Source of the DNA: Calothrix sp. C42_A2020_038
GTDB taxonomy: Bacteria; Cyanobacteriota; Cyanobacteriia; Cyanobacteriales; Nostocaceae
DNA length: 64,000 nucleotides
Direction: 5' to 3'
NCBI GenBank assembly: GCA_015272395.1
Contig: JACYLQ010000048.1
Location: 1 to 64,000 of the forward strand
In this document: in pieces, positions 17,939 through 27,108 of the stretch
Numbering within the stretch: the first letter of the stretch is position 1
Layout: each line of letters opens with the position of its first letter
The notes under the pieces: generated by a model
Seen by the model: only the letters and a program-made list of their open reading frames with translations
Database searches by the model: none
Told to the model about the DNA's origin: nothing
Translations under genes and position numbers: made by a program

Positions 17939-19303
17939 TCAGCTATACGATTTAGTCCAATGTTTAACCCAAGCTTGGGCACTCATTTGCACTGGGTCCC
18001 AAGGGCTACTCAAAGGTGGGGTATAGCTGAGGTCGAGTTCGCTTAACTCGTCAACTTTCATGCTGTGGAATAAGGCAGTAGCAAAAATATCAATTCGTTT
18101 AGCAACCTCTCCTTGATAATGACCAGCAATTTGGGCGCCTAAAAGGCGACCAGTATGGGAATCTCCGGTAACAAGAATCCGCAATTTTTTTGCACCTGGA
18201 TAGTAGACTTTGTGGTCCCAGGTTTCAAATTCGATAGTTAAGGGTTTAAATCCTGCATTTTGAGCTTCAGAGTCACGTAAACCAGTACGGGCAACAGCCA
18301 AATCAAATATTTTTACGACTTGAGTCCCAAGTGTGCCAGCAAATTCTTGATTGCCACCAACGGCATTTTCTCCAGCAATTCGTCCTTGTTTATGTGCGGT
18401 AGTTCCCAGTGGAAGGTAGACATACTCAGATAGCAGACGATGCCAAGTTTCGATACAGTCACCTGCTGCGTAAATATCAGGTACGTTAGTTTCCATTTTA
18501 CGGTTAACTTGGATGGCGCCGCGTATACCAGTTTTCAAACCTGCTGACTCAGCTAGGTTAGTCAAAGGATTAACACCCACAGCAACTAAAACCATATCAG
18601 TGGTTTTGTGAAAGCTGTCAGAACCTGAGACTTTTAACTGTGTTCCGACTTGTTCAATGGTTTTGATTTCTATACCATTCGCAACTTCAATTGAATGACG
18701 TTTTAGTTCTTCTGCAATTAACTTTCCTAAAGTTGGGTCAACAGTTTTCATCACCGTCGGCGAATGTTCCACTACCGTTACGGCAATACCTCGATGAGTC
18801 AGAGCATCTGCCATTTCTAAACCAATATATCCACCACCAACAATTACAGCAGATTGTGGTATGTGATTAGTGAGATATTGGTGAACTGCAAAGCTATCAT
18901 CCATTGAATGTAGTAGAAATACTCCAGGCAAATCCAGTCCTTGGATACGGGGTTTAATAGAGACGGCGCCTGTACCAATCACCAGCTGATCGTAAGTCAA
19001 CCATTGCTCCTGCCCTTGAGTATTCACAACTTTGACTCTTTTTTGAGCGGGGTCAATGATTGTTGCGGTGTGATTGAGTAATAACTTCACACCTGTTTGC
19101 GTAATTTCCTCTGCTGTGCGGTGAGCTAAATGGCGCCAATCTGGGACTTCTCCACTTAGATAAAAAGGAATACCGCAAATACTAAAATTAGGAAAGCTAT
19201 CAGCGACAACGATAGTTACATCAACGTTTTGATCTAGCTCTCTAGCTCTGAGCGCCGCACTGATGCCTGCGTCGCTACCACCAATTATAAGTAGATGAGT
19301 CAC
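17939..19303 (-). CDS. FAD/NAD(P)-dependent disulfide-reductase-like oxidoreductase
   Basis: A 454-residue flavoprotein. The FAD-binding motif is LLIIGGSDAGISAALRA, the NAD(P) motif is VIVGGGYIGLEMADAL, and IYAAGDCIE is the second FAD motif. A single redox cysteine in FSICGIPFYLSGEV places it with CoA-disulfide reductase/NADH oxidase-type enzymes. A C-terminal dimerisation domain follows residue about 330. I choose the GTG at 19303 because AGGAG lies seven bases before it. A TTG at 19327 would overlap the aquaporin stop and has no such site. It may supply reduced thiols or flavin-linked electrons for arsenic handling. The exact substrate is unknown. Confidence 0.85.
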   Translation of the reverse strand: MTHLLIIGGSDAGISAALRARELDQNVDVTIVVADSFPNFSICGIPFYLSGEVPDWRHLAHRTAEEITQTGVKLLLNHTATIIDPAQKRVKVVNTQGQEQWLTYDQLVIGTGAVSIKPRIQGLDLPGVFLLHSMDDSFAVHQYLTNHIPQSAVIVGGGYIGLEMADALTHRGIAVTVVEHSPTVMKTVDPTLGKLIAEELKRHSIEVANGIEIKTIEQVGTQLKVSGSDSFHKTTDMVLVAVGVNPLTNLAESAGLKTGIRGAIQVNRKMETNVPDIYAAGDCIETWHRLLSEYVYLPLGTTAHKQGRIAGENAVGGNQEFAGTLGTQVVKIFDLAVARTGLRDSEAQNAGFKPLTIEFETWDHKVYYPGAKKLRILVTGDSHTGRLLGAQIAGHYQGEVAKRIDIFATALFHSMKVDELSELDLSYTPPLSSPWDPVQMSAQAWVKHWTKSYS

Positions 19304-19323
19304 ATTCTTTCTCCTGGTTGTTT

Positions 19324-20028
19324 TCAACTGCGGTCTGGTTCCAAATCTTGAAACCCGTTAGAAAGTTGACTATAAACAATAACTGCTAATTGCGCTCCCA
19401 AAATTGGTGCAAGCCAATAAACCCATTGATGCTGCCAAATTCCTGCCACTAAAGCTGGAGCAAGGGAGCGAGCTGGATTCATACTTGCGCCAGTAATTGG
19501 TCCCATAAATAATGCTTCTAATCCTACTGTTAAACCAATCGCCAACCCAGCAAAACCAATAGGTGAACGACGGTCTAATCCAGAACCTAAAATTACGAAC
19601 ATCAAAATAAAAGTGAGAACAATTTCTAGTACAAAAGATTGAAACCAATTATCGTTAAGTGGCAGAGTTGCTCCTAAGTTCCCAATTTTTCCCAAACTGA
19701 TTAGTAGTAATACAGAAGCAGCGATCGCGCCTAGCAACTGCGCCAAAATATAAGGTATAACTCGTTGTTTTGGGAAAAAACCACTTGTCCAAAACGCTAA
19801 AGTCACAGCAGGGTTGAAATGGGCGCCACTGAGATGCCCACTAGAGTAAATTAAAGCGGCAACTACGGCACCAAACACAAAGCTAATTCCCATATGAGTA
19901 ATGGCACCTTGAGTAAGTTCATTTACCATCACGGCGCCGGTACCAGCGAATACTAAAACAAAAGTACCGATTGCTTCTGCTAAAATCTCCCGTCGAAATC
20001 GAAAAAAATTAGTGTATAAAAGTTTCAT
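19324..20028 (-). CDS. AqpS-like aquaglyceroporin of the arsenic island
   Basis: A 234-residue MIP channel from the ATG at 20028, with six membrane helices and both NPA boxes (GAHFNPAVT and GASMNPARS). Aligned by eye to E. coli AqpZ, the selectivity-filter positions are Phe (H2), Ala (H5, His in water channels) and the conserved Arg. The small residue at H5 argues for a wider solute pore. In Sinorhizobium meliloti, AqpS replaces the arsenite pump and lets As(III) flow out. The gene is directly upstream of the flavin oxidoreductase and downstream of the broken acr3. Confidence 0.88.
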   Translation of the reverse strand: MKLLYTNFFRFRREILAEAIGTFVLVFAGTGAVMVNELTQGAITHMGISFVFGAVVAALIYSSGHLSGAHFNPAVTLAFWTSGFFPKQRVIPYILAQLLGAIAASVLLLISLGKIGNLGATLPLNDNWFQSFVLEIVLTFILMFVILGSGLDRRSPIGFAGLAIGLTVGLEALFMGPITGASMNPARSLAPALVAGIWQHQWVYWLAPILGAQLAVIVYSQLSNGFQDLEPDRS

Positions 20029-20116
20029 AGATATAATTAAAAACTTGGGTGTTTCCGTAAATTGCAACCCTTGGAACGGAAAACAAAAGTGTTTATTCTT
20101 GCCAAGCAGCAGTAAA

Positions 20117-20823
20117 CTAGAACAAACAGCGTGGGTCTCGTAAAGTTGCTTTTTCAGGTTCTCGTGGAAACCAAGCAGCTGTGCGTTTACAAAATTCTAC
20201 CAGCATCAACATGACTGGCACTTCGATTAAAACTCCTACCACTGTTGCTAATGCAGCGCCGGAATTCAAACCAAATAACATCACTGCTGTAGCAATCGCA
20301 ACCTCAAAATGGTTACTAGCTCCAATCAACGCAGCTGGCGCCGCATCTTCATAAGAGAGGTTGTTGCAGTACAAGGTGCAATCCCCAATAAAATGGGGCC
20401 AGCAGTATATGAATTGAAGATTGCTACTTCACTACCCCGAATGATCTCACTGCCTGTAATCAAAGGGCGAAATAACCATCCCAAGAAGAATTGAGCAATC
20501 ACCACCATTGTGAATGGTTTAATCAACCAGTTCACTACCAAGGTTAAAATTACGGGTTTTGGCGCGCGGATAGCATTTTTTGCTTGAGTAAAATCTATTT
20601 TCACCATGATGGGATACATCATGAAAAACAAGCAGATAGCAATGGGTATTGACACTTGGTACACACTCATCGCATCCAATACTACTGCGACCCCTGGAAA
20701 TAATCTCCCCAATGTAATCCCTGCAAAGATGCACAAAAACACCTAAACCGTTAGGTATTTTTCAAAAAAACTTAGATTACTACCCGCTTGTACTGCGGCT
20801 TTATGGGTTTGTGGATTATTCAT
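20117..20823 (-). pseudogene. acr3: acr3 arsenite efflux pump, disrupted by a nonsense codon and an internal deletion
   Basis: The reading starts at the ATG at 20823 with MNNPQTHKAAVQAG. It runs into LSFFEKYLTV, then hits TAG where intact Acr3 has Trp (LTVWVFLCIFAGITLGRL in pattern). After the stop the same frame continues as VFLCIFAGITLGRLFPG through [12 protein letters not shown]. There it jumps directly to the C-terminal part [20 protein letters not shown] in another frame, near 20355-20375. The missing middle is about 150 codons judging by the usual 380-400 residue length. The C-terminus ending [13 protein letters not shown] is intact. Two independent lesions mean the pump is inactive. 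Confidence 0.93.
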
Positions 20824-21159
20824 ACCGAACCCCAATTTTACAAAGAAAATCGCTAAAGCTATACAGCTTCTATTAAACTGCAACTCTCCAATTATTTCAA
20901 GAAAAATTGATGGATTGAGTAGCAAAAAAGAGAAGTCATACCATTTTGGATTGTGGATTTTAGATTTTGGATTTGAAAATGCTTACACAGTAGTACTTTC
21001 CAAAATCTATCTGTCACATTTATCTTTCAAATTGGTGTCAGTAATGAGTTAACAGTAGATCTATTGCATGGAATCCTTGTAGAGACGCGATGTTATGCGC
21101 GTCTCTACACTGATAACCCAAGGTTAACAAAACAATAAACAGGGAATAACGTATAAATC
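20824..21159. other. 336-base intergenic region with a repeat hairpin
   Basis: AT-rich sequence between the broken acr3 gene and the second phosphate-binding lipoprotein. It contains short GGATTTTAGATTTTGGATT-type repeats near 20950 and the 21079-21108 hairpin. No gene is seen. Confidence 0.5.
21079..21108. repeat. Hairpin of the GTAGAGACG family
   Basis: GTAGAGACGCG (21079-21089) and CGCGTCTCTAC (21098-21108) form a perfect 11-bp stem with an 8-base loop, downstream of the lipoprotein gene that ends at 21160. It may act as its terminator. Confidence 0.65.
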
Positions 21160-22218
21160 TTAAATCTGTTTCTGTTTCCGCAAAACTTCTCCAATTGTTA
21201 GGTTCAATTGAGGTTGACCACCATAAGCAGTACCAACCTTAAACTTGTTAAGGTGAACCTTACCAATTTGATAGATTTGATCAGGTAAAGCTATGTACCT
21301 GACCTGGGAAGCAACGCTAGGTGCTTTTTGCAGGTAATAGTTGGCAAATTGATAGACTTCGCTTTTGTTTTTGCCAGATGCAGGGTTTACATAAATAAAT
21401 AAAGGTCTGGATAGTGGCTGGTACTGATTTTTAACTACAGTTGTTACTGAAGGTTCCACAGGTCCCTTGCCGTTGTCAACTGCCAAAACTTTTAACTTGG
21501 CTTTATGTTTTTCGTAATATGCATAGCCAAAGTAACCCAAAGCATTAGGGTCTTTAGTAATCCCCTCAACGAGTTTTTCATCATCTTCACTAGCTGTGTA
21601 GTCATTACGGCTAGCTTTGGATTTACCTACTGTTGCATCTGTAAAGTAATCAAATGTACCAGAATCCTTACCTGGGCCAAATAAATTGAGAGGTTTATCG
21701 GGCCAAGATGCACGTACTTGGTTCCAACGGGTGATTTTGCCTTCAGCCGCAGGTTCCCACATCTTCTTCAATTCTTCTACAGTAATATCTTTTGCCCAGT
21801 CGTTTTGAGGATTGACAATAACACTGAGAGCATCGAAGGCTACTGCAAGTTCTATATATTCGATATTATTCTGTCTGCACAATTGCATCTCGTCTTCGTT
21901 AATTGGTCGAGAAGCATTGCTTATATCCGTTTCTCCAGCGCAGAATTTTTTGAACCCACCACCAGTACCAGAAATGTCAACTGTGACGTTAACTCTATTC
22001 TTGGAGGTTGCTAGATAATCTTTTGCAATTATTTGGGTTATCGGAAATACCGTACTAGACCCATCAATTTTAATTGTTGAAATGATTTCGGAACTACTGG
22101 CTGGTGTTGCGGATGGCGACTGAGAAGTTTGAGTATCGGAGTTGGATCCAACTGTACAACTAGTCACCAAACCTAATAACCCAAGCGCGAAAGCCAATTT
22201 CTGTAACCTTGCTTTCAT
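21160..22218 (-). CDS. PstS/SphX-type phosphate-binding lipoprotein (arsenic-island copy 2)
   Basis: A 352-residue protein closely related to the 14977-16059 gene: [65 protein letters not shown] and [11 protein letters not shown]. The lipoprotein signal ends LGLVTSC. Start at 22218 is chosen because GAGGTCA directly precedes it, as in the paralogue. About 50-85 bases upstream both genes share ATCAA(T/C)TTTTTTTG(A/G)AATGATAG, likely part of a common promoter. It has no adjacent permease and probably feeds the Pst permease encoded at 26-29 kb or acts as a scavenger. Confidence 0.87.
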   Translation of the reverse strand: MKARLQKLAFALGLLGLVTSCTVGSNSDTQTSQSPSATPASSSEIISTIKIDGSSTVFPITQIIAKDYLATSKNRVNVTVDISGTGGGFKKFCAGETDISNASRPINEDEMQLCRQNNIEYIELAVAFDALSVIVNPQNDWAKDITVEELKKMWEPAAEGKITRWNQVRASWPDKPLNLFGPGKDSGTFDYFTDATVGKSKASRNDYTASEDDEKLVEGITKDPNALGYFGYAYYEKHKAKLKVLAVDNGKGPVEPSVTTVVKNQYQPLSRPLFIYVNPASGKNKSEVYQFANYYLQKAPSVASQVRYIALPDQIYQIGKVHLNKFKVGTAYGGQPQLNLTIGEVLRKQKQI

Positions 22219-22487
22219 TGACCTCACCACTACTGGTAGTATTTAAATGGGATGTAGCTATCATTCCAAAAAAAGTTGATGAATGCATGTCAAAAGGAAC
22301 ACTAATAAACAAAACTTAATCATGACATTTGATTTCGATTTTTTTTTTCAAACAAGTATAGAGGATAACAACAAAGCAATAAAGCGTTTCTGGTTCTAAT
22401 GAAGTACATAAGGGGAGGTAAGGATGCTTACTTCACCAGAAATCTACTGAGTTATTTTATACTCATCTGACTAGGAACTGCTATAAA

Positions 22488-23150
22488 TTAATTTAAAATC
22501 AAACCGTCCTGAACTCTAATAATTCGTTTGGTTCGAGCCGCGATATCTGGTTCGTGAGTGACAATTACAATTGTGATACCTTGCTCATTTAGTTCTCCCA
22601 ACAAATTCATGACTTCTTGCGATGTTTCGGTGTCTAATGCACCTGTTGGTTCGTCAGCGAGAACTAATGCTGGTCGGTTGACTAAAGCGCGCGCGATTGC
22701 GACTCGCTGTTGTTGTCCTCCAGAAAGTTGACTGGGACGGTTATTTACACGTTCTGCTAAACCGACTCTGTGCAATGCCTGTAATGCTCGTTGGCGCCGT
22801 TGTGGTTTCGAGACGTTGGCGTAGATCATAGGTAACACAACATTATCAAGGGCAGTAGCGCGCGCTAGCAAGTTAAACTGTTGGAAAACAAAACCAATTC
22901 TTTGGTTGCGTATATACGCTAATTCTTCATCATCAAAAGTAGTCAAGTTTCTACCTTCTAATATGTAGTGTCCAGATGTTGGTCGGTCGAGACACCCCAT
23001 AATATTCATCAGTGTAGACTTACCAGAACCAGAGGCGCCCATTATTGCAACATATTCCCCTTCATCAATGAAAAGTTCAATTCCCTTTAATATGGGAACA
23101 CTCATTTCTCCCAAGCGGTAAGTTTTAGTTATCGATTCCATGTAAATCAT
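22488..23150 (-). CDS. MacB/LolD-type ABC transporter ATP-binding protein
   Basis: A 220-residue ATPase with Walker [11 protein letters not shown]-loop VFQQFNLL, signature [17 protein letters not shown], Walker [13 protein letters not shown] and the switch His in IVTHEPDI. It belongs to the MacB/LolD subgroup, which works by mechanotransmission rather than direct substrate translocation. It is the last gene of a minus-strand set: adaptor (26102), permease (24536), then this ATPase. The gap to the permease is 84 bases. Confidence 0.93.
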   Translation of the reverse strand: MIYMESITKTYRLGEMSVPILKGIELFIDEGEYVAIMGASGSGKSTLMNIMGCLDRPTSGHYILEGRNLTTFDDEELAYIRNQRIGFVFQQFNLLARATALDNVVLPMIYANVSKPQRRQRALQALHRVGLAERVNNRPSQLSGGQQQRVAIARALVNRPALVLADEPTGALDTETSQEVMNLLGELNEQGITIVIVTHEPDIAARTKRIIRVQDGLILN

Positions 23151-23234
23151 AATTTTAATTAAAATTTTTTACAAATCATCTAAGATTGCTATAGCAAAAA
23201 TCACAGTGATAACGTACAGTGTATCCGTTGCAAG

Positions 23235-24536
23235 TTAATCACTTCTGAGGGCAGTAATGGGGTCTAATTTGGCAGCGTTACGCGCGGGTATGACTCCTGC
23301 AAGTAAACCAACAGTTAGGGAAAGTCCTAAACCAGCAATGACTGATAATACAGAGATAACAAAGGGAAACTTAAAAATATTGGCAGCAGCAAAGGCAATC
23401 AAAATTCCACTTCCAATTCCAATCCCTCCTCCAAGGGTGGAAATGACGATTGCTTCAGTTAAAAATTGATTGAGAATTGCTGAATTTGTGGCGCCCACTG
23501 CTTTGCGAATTCCGATTTCGCGCGTTCGTTCAACAACAGAAACCAACATAATATTGGCAATTCCAATTCCTCCTACAACTAATGATATTCCTGCAATCGC
23601 AACCACCATGACTGTAAATAAACCAACTATATTGGTAAAAGTGCTAATAATATCAGCTTGGTTGGTAATACGAAAATCATCTTCTTGTGGTGGATAGATA
23701 TTGTGGCGTAATCGTAAAAGATTGGTAACTTGAAATTGTACTGCGTCTAATTGTTCCTGGTTACCAGCTTTGATTAATATCGCGTTTACAGAAACTCCTG
23801 ATAGAGCATTGTTACCAACTAATCTTGCTGACATAGTAGTTAAAGGGATAAAAATGACTTCATCTCTGTCCATTCCTCCCTGCGAACCTTTCGGTTGCGT
23901 GACTCCAATAATTTCGTAAGCTTCACCACGAATTCTGATTCGCTTACCTATAGGGTCACTACCATTACTAAATAAATTACTTTCAATAGTTGGCCCAATT
24001 ACAGCGACCAATGATGTAGTATCAATTTCTTCTTGGTTAAAAAATCTACCATTTTTAATTTGAATATCTCTAACTTGGGGATAATTTAAATCTGTGCCAA
24101 AAATAGGTGTTGAGTTGTTCTGACCTTCGTAAACAACTTGTGCATTTCTTTGTAAATAGGCAGATACAACTTGTGCAGAAGGCGCCTGTTCTGCAATTGC
24201 CTTAGCATCATCCCACGTTAATGTACTACTCGTCCCAGTACCCTGACGAATATTTCCACTTCTGGCAGAACCAGAAAACACTGAAAGTACATCTGGTCCT
24301 AGTGCCTGAATTTGTTGCTCGGTTCCTTTTTGTACACCTTGACCAACAGAAGTAATGGCAATCACCGAGGCAATACCAATAATTACACCTAGCATCGTTA
24401 ATCCAGTGCGTAATTTGTTACTCCATAAAGTCTCAACCGCCATTGAGATGATTTCTGTGATTGAAATCGGGCGGTTATTTTTTTGTTTAGGATTATTGTG
24501 CTTAAGATTTTTATACTTAGAATCGAGCTTTGTCAT
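23235..24536 (-). CDS. MacB-like ABC transporter permease
   Basis: A 433-residue permease with the MacB/FtsX topology: one N-terminal helix (LRTGLTMLGVIIGIASVIAI), a large periplasmic domain of about 200 residues, and three C-terminal helices. VVERTREIGIRKAVGAT lies between the second and third helix, and a terminal PARNAAKLDPITALR motif closes the protein. In this tripartite type the periplasmic domain binds the adaptor and expels substrate through an outer-membrane channel. The gene lies 24 bases after the adaptor. The exported compound is unknown. Confidence 0.93.
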   Translation of the reverse strand: MTKLDSKYKNLKHNNPKQKNNRPISITEIISMAVETLWSNKLRTGLTMLGVIIGIASVIAITSVGQGVQKGTEQQIQALGPDVLSVFSGSARSGNIRQGTGTSSTLTWDDAKAIAEQAPSAQVVSAYLQRNAQVVYEGQNNSTPIFGTDLNYPQVRDIQIKNGRFFNQEEIDTTSLVAVIGPTIESNLFSNGSDPIGKRIRIRGEAYEIIGVTQPKGSQGGMDRDEVIFIPLTTMSARLVGNNALSGVSVNAILIKAGNQEQLDAVQFQVTNLLRLRHNIYPPQEDDFRITNQADIISTFTNIVGLFTVMVVAIAGISLVVGGIGIANIMLVSVVERTREIGIRKAVGATNSAILNQFLTEAIVISTLGGGIGIGSGILIAFAAANIFKFPFVISVLSVIAGLGLSLTVGLLAGVIPARNAAKLDPITALRSD

Positions 24537-24560
24537 ATTGTAATATTTATAACTAAATTT

Positions 24561-26102
24561 TTAAGGTGCGCCACGTCTCGAACCAGCACCGGCGCCAGGA
24601 AAAACTCCCCCGCGCGGGGTTGACTGAGGCCGTGAACCTGGTGGAAAGCTAAGTAGCACTCTTTCGTTTCCTTTCAATCCTGATTTGACTTCTGTAAAAT
24701 TATTAACTGTTACACCTGTTTCAATCTGGGTAAATATTGGTTGATTATCTTTTCCAGCCACAAATACCCCTGTGCTTCTTTGTCGGCGTACAACTGCTGC
24801 TGTCGGCACTACGAGAGCATTTTCTAGTTGACCAACTTGGAAATCTGCTGTTACATTCATTCCTGAACGCAGTAAATTTTTATTATCCGATACGATATCA
24901 GCTTTCACCTGAAAACTAGTAACGTTTTGTTCTACTGTTGCCTGGGCAGCAATTTGGCTGACTCGACCCTCAAAAACTTTGCCTGGGTGAGCATCTGCTG
25001 TTATTAGTACTTTTTGACCAAGGCTAATTTTACTAACATTTACTTCAGCGACATTTGCTACAAGTTGATTTGTGGAAGCAAGAGATACAATAGACGAAGA
25101 AGTTGCACTCGATACAGCGCTACCTGAAGTTGTTGGTGTGACAAAGGCGCCTGGGTCAGCATACTTTTGTGTGACAACAGCTTCAAAAGGTGCCCGCAGT
25201 ATCGTGTCATTGATTTGAGTTTGGATAGTTTGCAACGAACCACGCGCAGAATTTACCTGTGCGCGCGCAGCTGAAATATCCTCTTCTCGAGTACCTGCTT
25301 TTAACAGTGACAAAGTTTGTTGTCTTTGTCTGACCACCGCGCGTAAAGAGTCGATATCTTCTGCACGTGAACCAGCTTTTTGCAAAGCAAGTGCTTGTTG
25401 TGCTTCGGTAACTTGACCTCTTGCGCTATCTCTATCTGCACGACTTTGATTTAAAACTTGAAGCGAAATGGCACCAGAATTATAGAGTAGAGTATTGCGG
25501 CGTAAATTATCTTCGGCTTTTGTTAAACTTGCTGTAGCCTGTTGTAAACGCGCTTGCGCTTGACCAATATCTTGAGGTCTGTTACCAACTATAGCTTTTT
25601 GTAAATTTGCTTCAGCTTCATCCAACGAAGCTTGTGCAGAAGCAATATCTTGAGGACGATTTCCTGCTATTAACTTTTGTAAATTAGATTCCTGTTGCGC
25701 GAGTTGCCCTTTTGCTTGAGTAAGTTGTCCAAGTAAGTTGGAATCATCCATGTAAGCAATGATTTGCCCCTGTTTAACAGTATCGCCTTCTTTGACGAGT
25801 AATGACTTGAGAACACCTGACTGTTTTGGGCTAATATTAATAGACCTTTCGGGTTTAATGGTTCCATTCGCCGAAACCTTTACAGGTAAAGTTTTTCTTT
25901 CTACAGGTTGCGTTAAAATTTTACTTCTAGCTTCTTGAGCAGGAACAATTACTACTTGACGATAAATAACATAACCAATTCCACTTAATAAACCTAGCAC
26001 TAGCAACCAAGGTAGCCAAACAATTCGACGCTTTTTCTTTCTATCTCGTATCTCTGGCAAAAAACCTGTTGAATCTACAGGCTTTGATGTCTCTAATGTC
26101 AT
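24561..26102 (-). CDS. MacA/HlyD-type periplasmic adaptor
   Basis: A 513-residue adaptor from the ATG at 26102, preceded by GGAAAA about ten bases upstream. An alternative start at 26129 adds nine residues. A membrane helix (IVWLPWLLVLGLLSGIGYVI) is followed by a lipoyl half, a long coiled coil and the second lipoyl half (ILRAPFEAVVTQKYADPGAF). The coiled coil holds three related ~30-residue repeats around AGNRPQDIASAQA, VGNRPQDIGQAQA and AGTREEDISAARA. The C-terminus is Gly/Arg/Pro-rich. It heads the operon with the MacB-like permease and ATPase. An outer-membrane TolC partner is not encoded here. Confidence 0.9.
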   Translation of the reverse strand: MTLETSKPVDSTGFLPEIRDRKKKRRIVWLPWLLVLGLLSGIGYVIYRQVVIVPAQEARSKILTQPVERKTLPVKVSANGTIKPERSINISPKQSGVLKSLLVKEGDTVKQGQIIAYMDDSNLLGQLTQAKGQLAQQESNLQKLIAGNRPQDIASAQASLDEAEANLQKAIVGNRPQDIGQAQARLQQATASLTKAEDNLRRNTLLYNSGAISLQVLNQSRADRDSARGQVTEAQQALALQKAGSRAEDIDSLRAVVRQRQQTLSLLKAGTREEDISAARAQVNSARGSLQTIQTQINDTILRAPFEAVVTQKYADPGAFVTPTTSGSAVSSATSSSIVSLASTNQLVANVAEVNVSKISLGQKVLITADAHPGKVFEGRVSQIAAQATVEQNVTSFQVKADIVSDNKNLLRSGMNVTADFQVGQLENALVVPTAAVVRRQRSTGVFVAGKDNQPIFTQIETGVTVNNFTEVKSGLKGNERVLLSFPPGSRPQSTPRGGVFPGAGAGSRRGAP

Positions 26103-26223
26103 ATTTGGTTTTCCATAGTACAAAAACACACAAAAAGTTAAAATCCCAAGTAAATATACTTAGGATTAAAAATTGTCATTCATTATCGCTATAGCACAAT
26201 TATTAAAACCAGTTGAACTAAAA

Positions 26224-27030
26224 TTAACCGAACTTACCGCTGATATATTCTTTGGTTGCTTCTTGTTGAGGGTCTTGGAAAATTTTCTCAGTACGGTCGT
26301 ATTCAACTAAGTAACCTGTACGACCACCTTTTTCAGAAGTTTGAACGTTAAAAAAGGCTGTTCTATCAGCAACGCGCGATGCTTGTTGCATGTTGTGAGT
26401 CACGATAATAATCGTGTACTGCTCTTTTAATTCGTGAATTAGTTCTTCAACGCGCAAGGTTGAAATTGGGTCAAGCGCTGAACATGGTTCGTCCATCAGG
26501 ATAACATCAGGTTGAACTGCAATTGCGCGCGCAATACACAGACGTTGTTGTTGTCCACCAGATAATGACAAACCGCTTTGACGAAGTTTATCTTTAACTT
26601 CATCCCATAATGCAGCTTTTTTAAGGCTACTTTCGACTAATTGCTCCATGTTGCCTTTGAAGCCGTTAATTTTGGCGCCCCAGGCAATATTATCGTAAAT
26701 AGATTTGGGGAATGGGTTGGGACGCTGAAAAACCATTCCAATTCTTCTACGTACTTCTACTGGGTCAACATTAGGAGCATATAAGTTATGACCTTGGTAA
26801 ATAACGTTTCCCTCAGCTCGAAAACTTTCGATTAAGTCATTAAGACGGTTATAGCATCTTAAAATTGTACTTTTACCGCAACCAGAAGGTCCAATAAATG
26901 CTACAGCTTGATTTCTAGGAACATCAAGCCAAACATTGCTAACTGCTAAAAAGTTACCGTAATAGACATTTAGCCCTTCAGTTCTGAGAACTGTGTCTGT
27001 ATCGTTGGCTGTACGAATGTTAGTAGCCAT
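26224..27030 (-). CDS. pstB: Phosphate ABC transporter ATP-binding protein
   Basis: A 268-residue PstB. Walker A is [19 protein letters not shown], the Q-loop is [21 protein letters not shown], the signature is [16 protein letters not shown], and Walker B is [13 protein letters not shown]. These loops, especially PNPFPKS, are specific for PstB. It energises phosphate uptake through PstCA. Last gene of pstSCAB on the minus strand, 78 bases after pstA. Confidence 0.97.
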   Translation of the reverse strand: MATNIRTANDTDTVLRTEGLNVYYGNFLAVSNVWLDVPRNQAVAFIGPSGCGKSTILRCYNRLNDLIESFRAEGNVIYQGHNLYAPNVDPVEVRRRIGMVFQRPNPFPKSIYDNIAWGAKINGFKGNMEQLVESSLKKAALWDEVKDKLRQSGLSLSGGQQQRLCIARAIAVQPDVILMDEPCSALDPISTLRVEELIHELKEQYTIIIVTHNMQQASRVADRTAFFNVQTSEKGGRTGYLVEYDRTEKIFQDPQQEATKEYISGKFG

Positions 27031-27108
27031 AAATTTGAGGTTGCGTGTATTTTAGTGTGTTGGATTAAGTTAAAGAGATTTTTCTTAATATTCTCTTTTT
27101 GGAGTAAT

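Noticed and set aside
20743-20925. A separate 60-residue protein upstream of the acr3 remnant
   Set aside because: Its last residues LSFFEKYLTV are the start of Acr3 and continue directly after the TAG codon, so it is the 5' part of the pseudogene.
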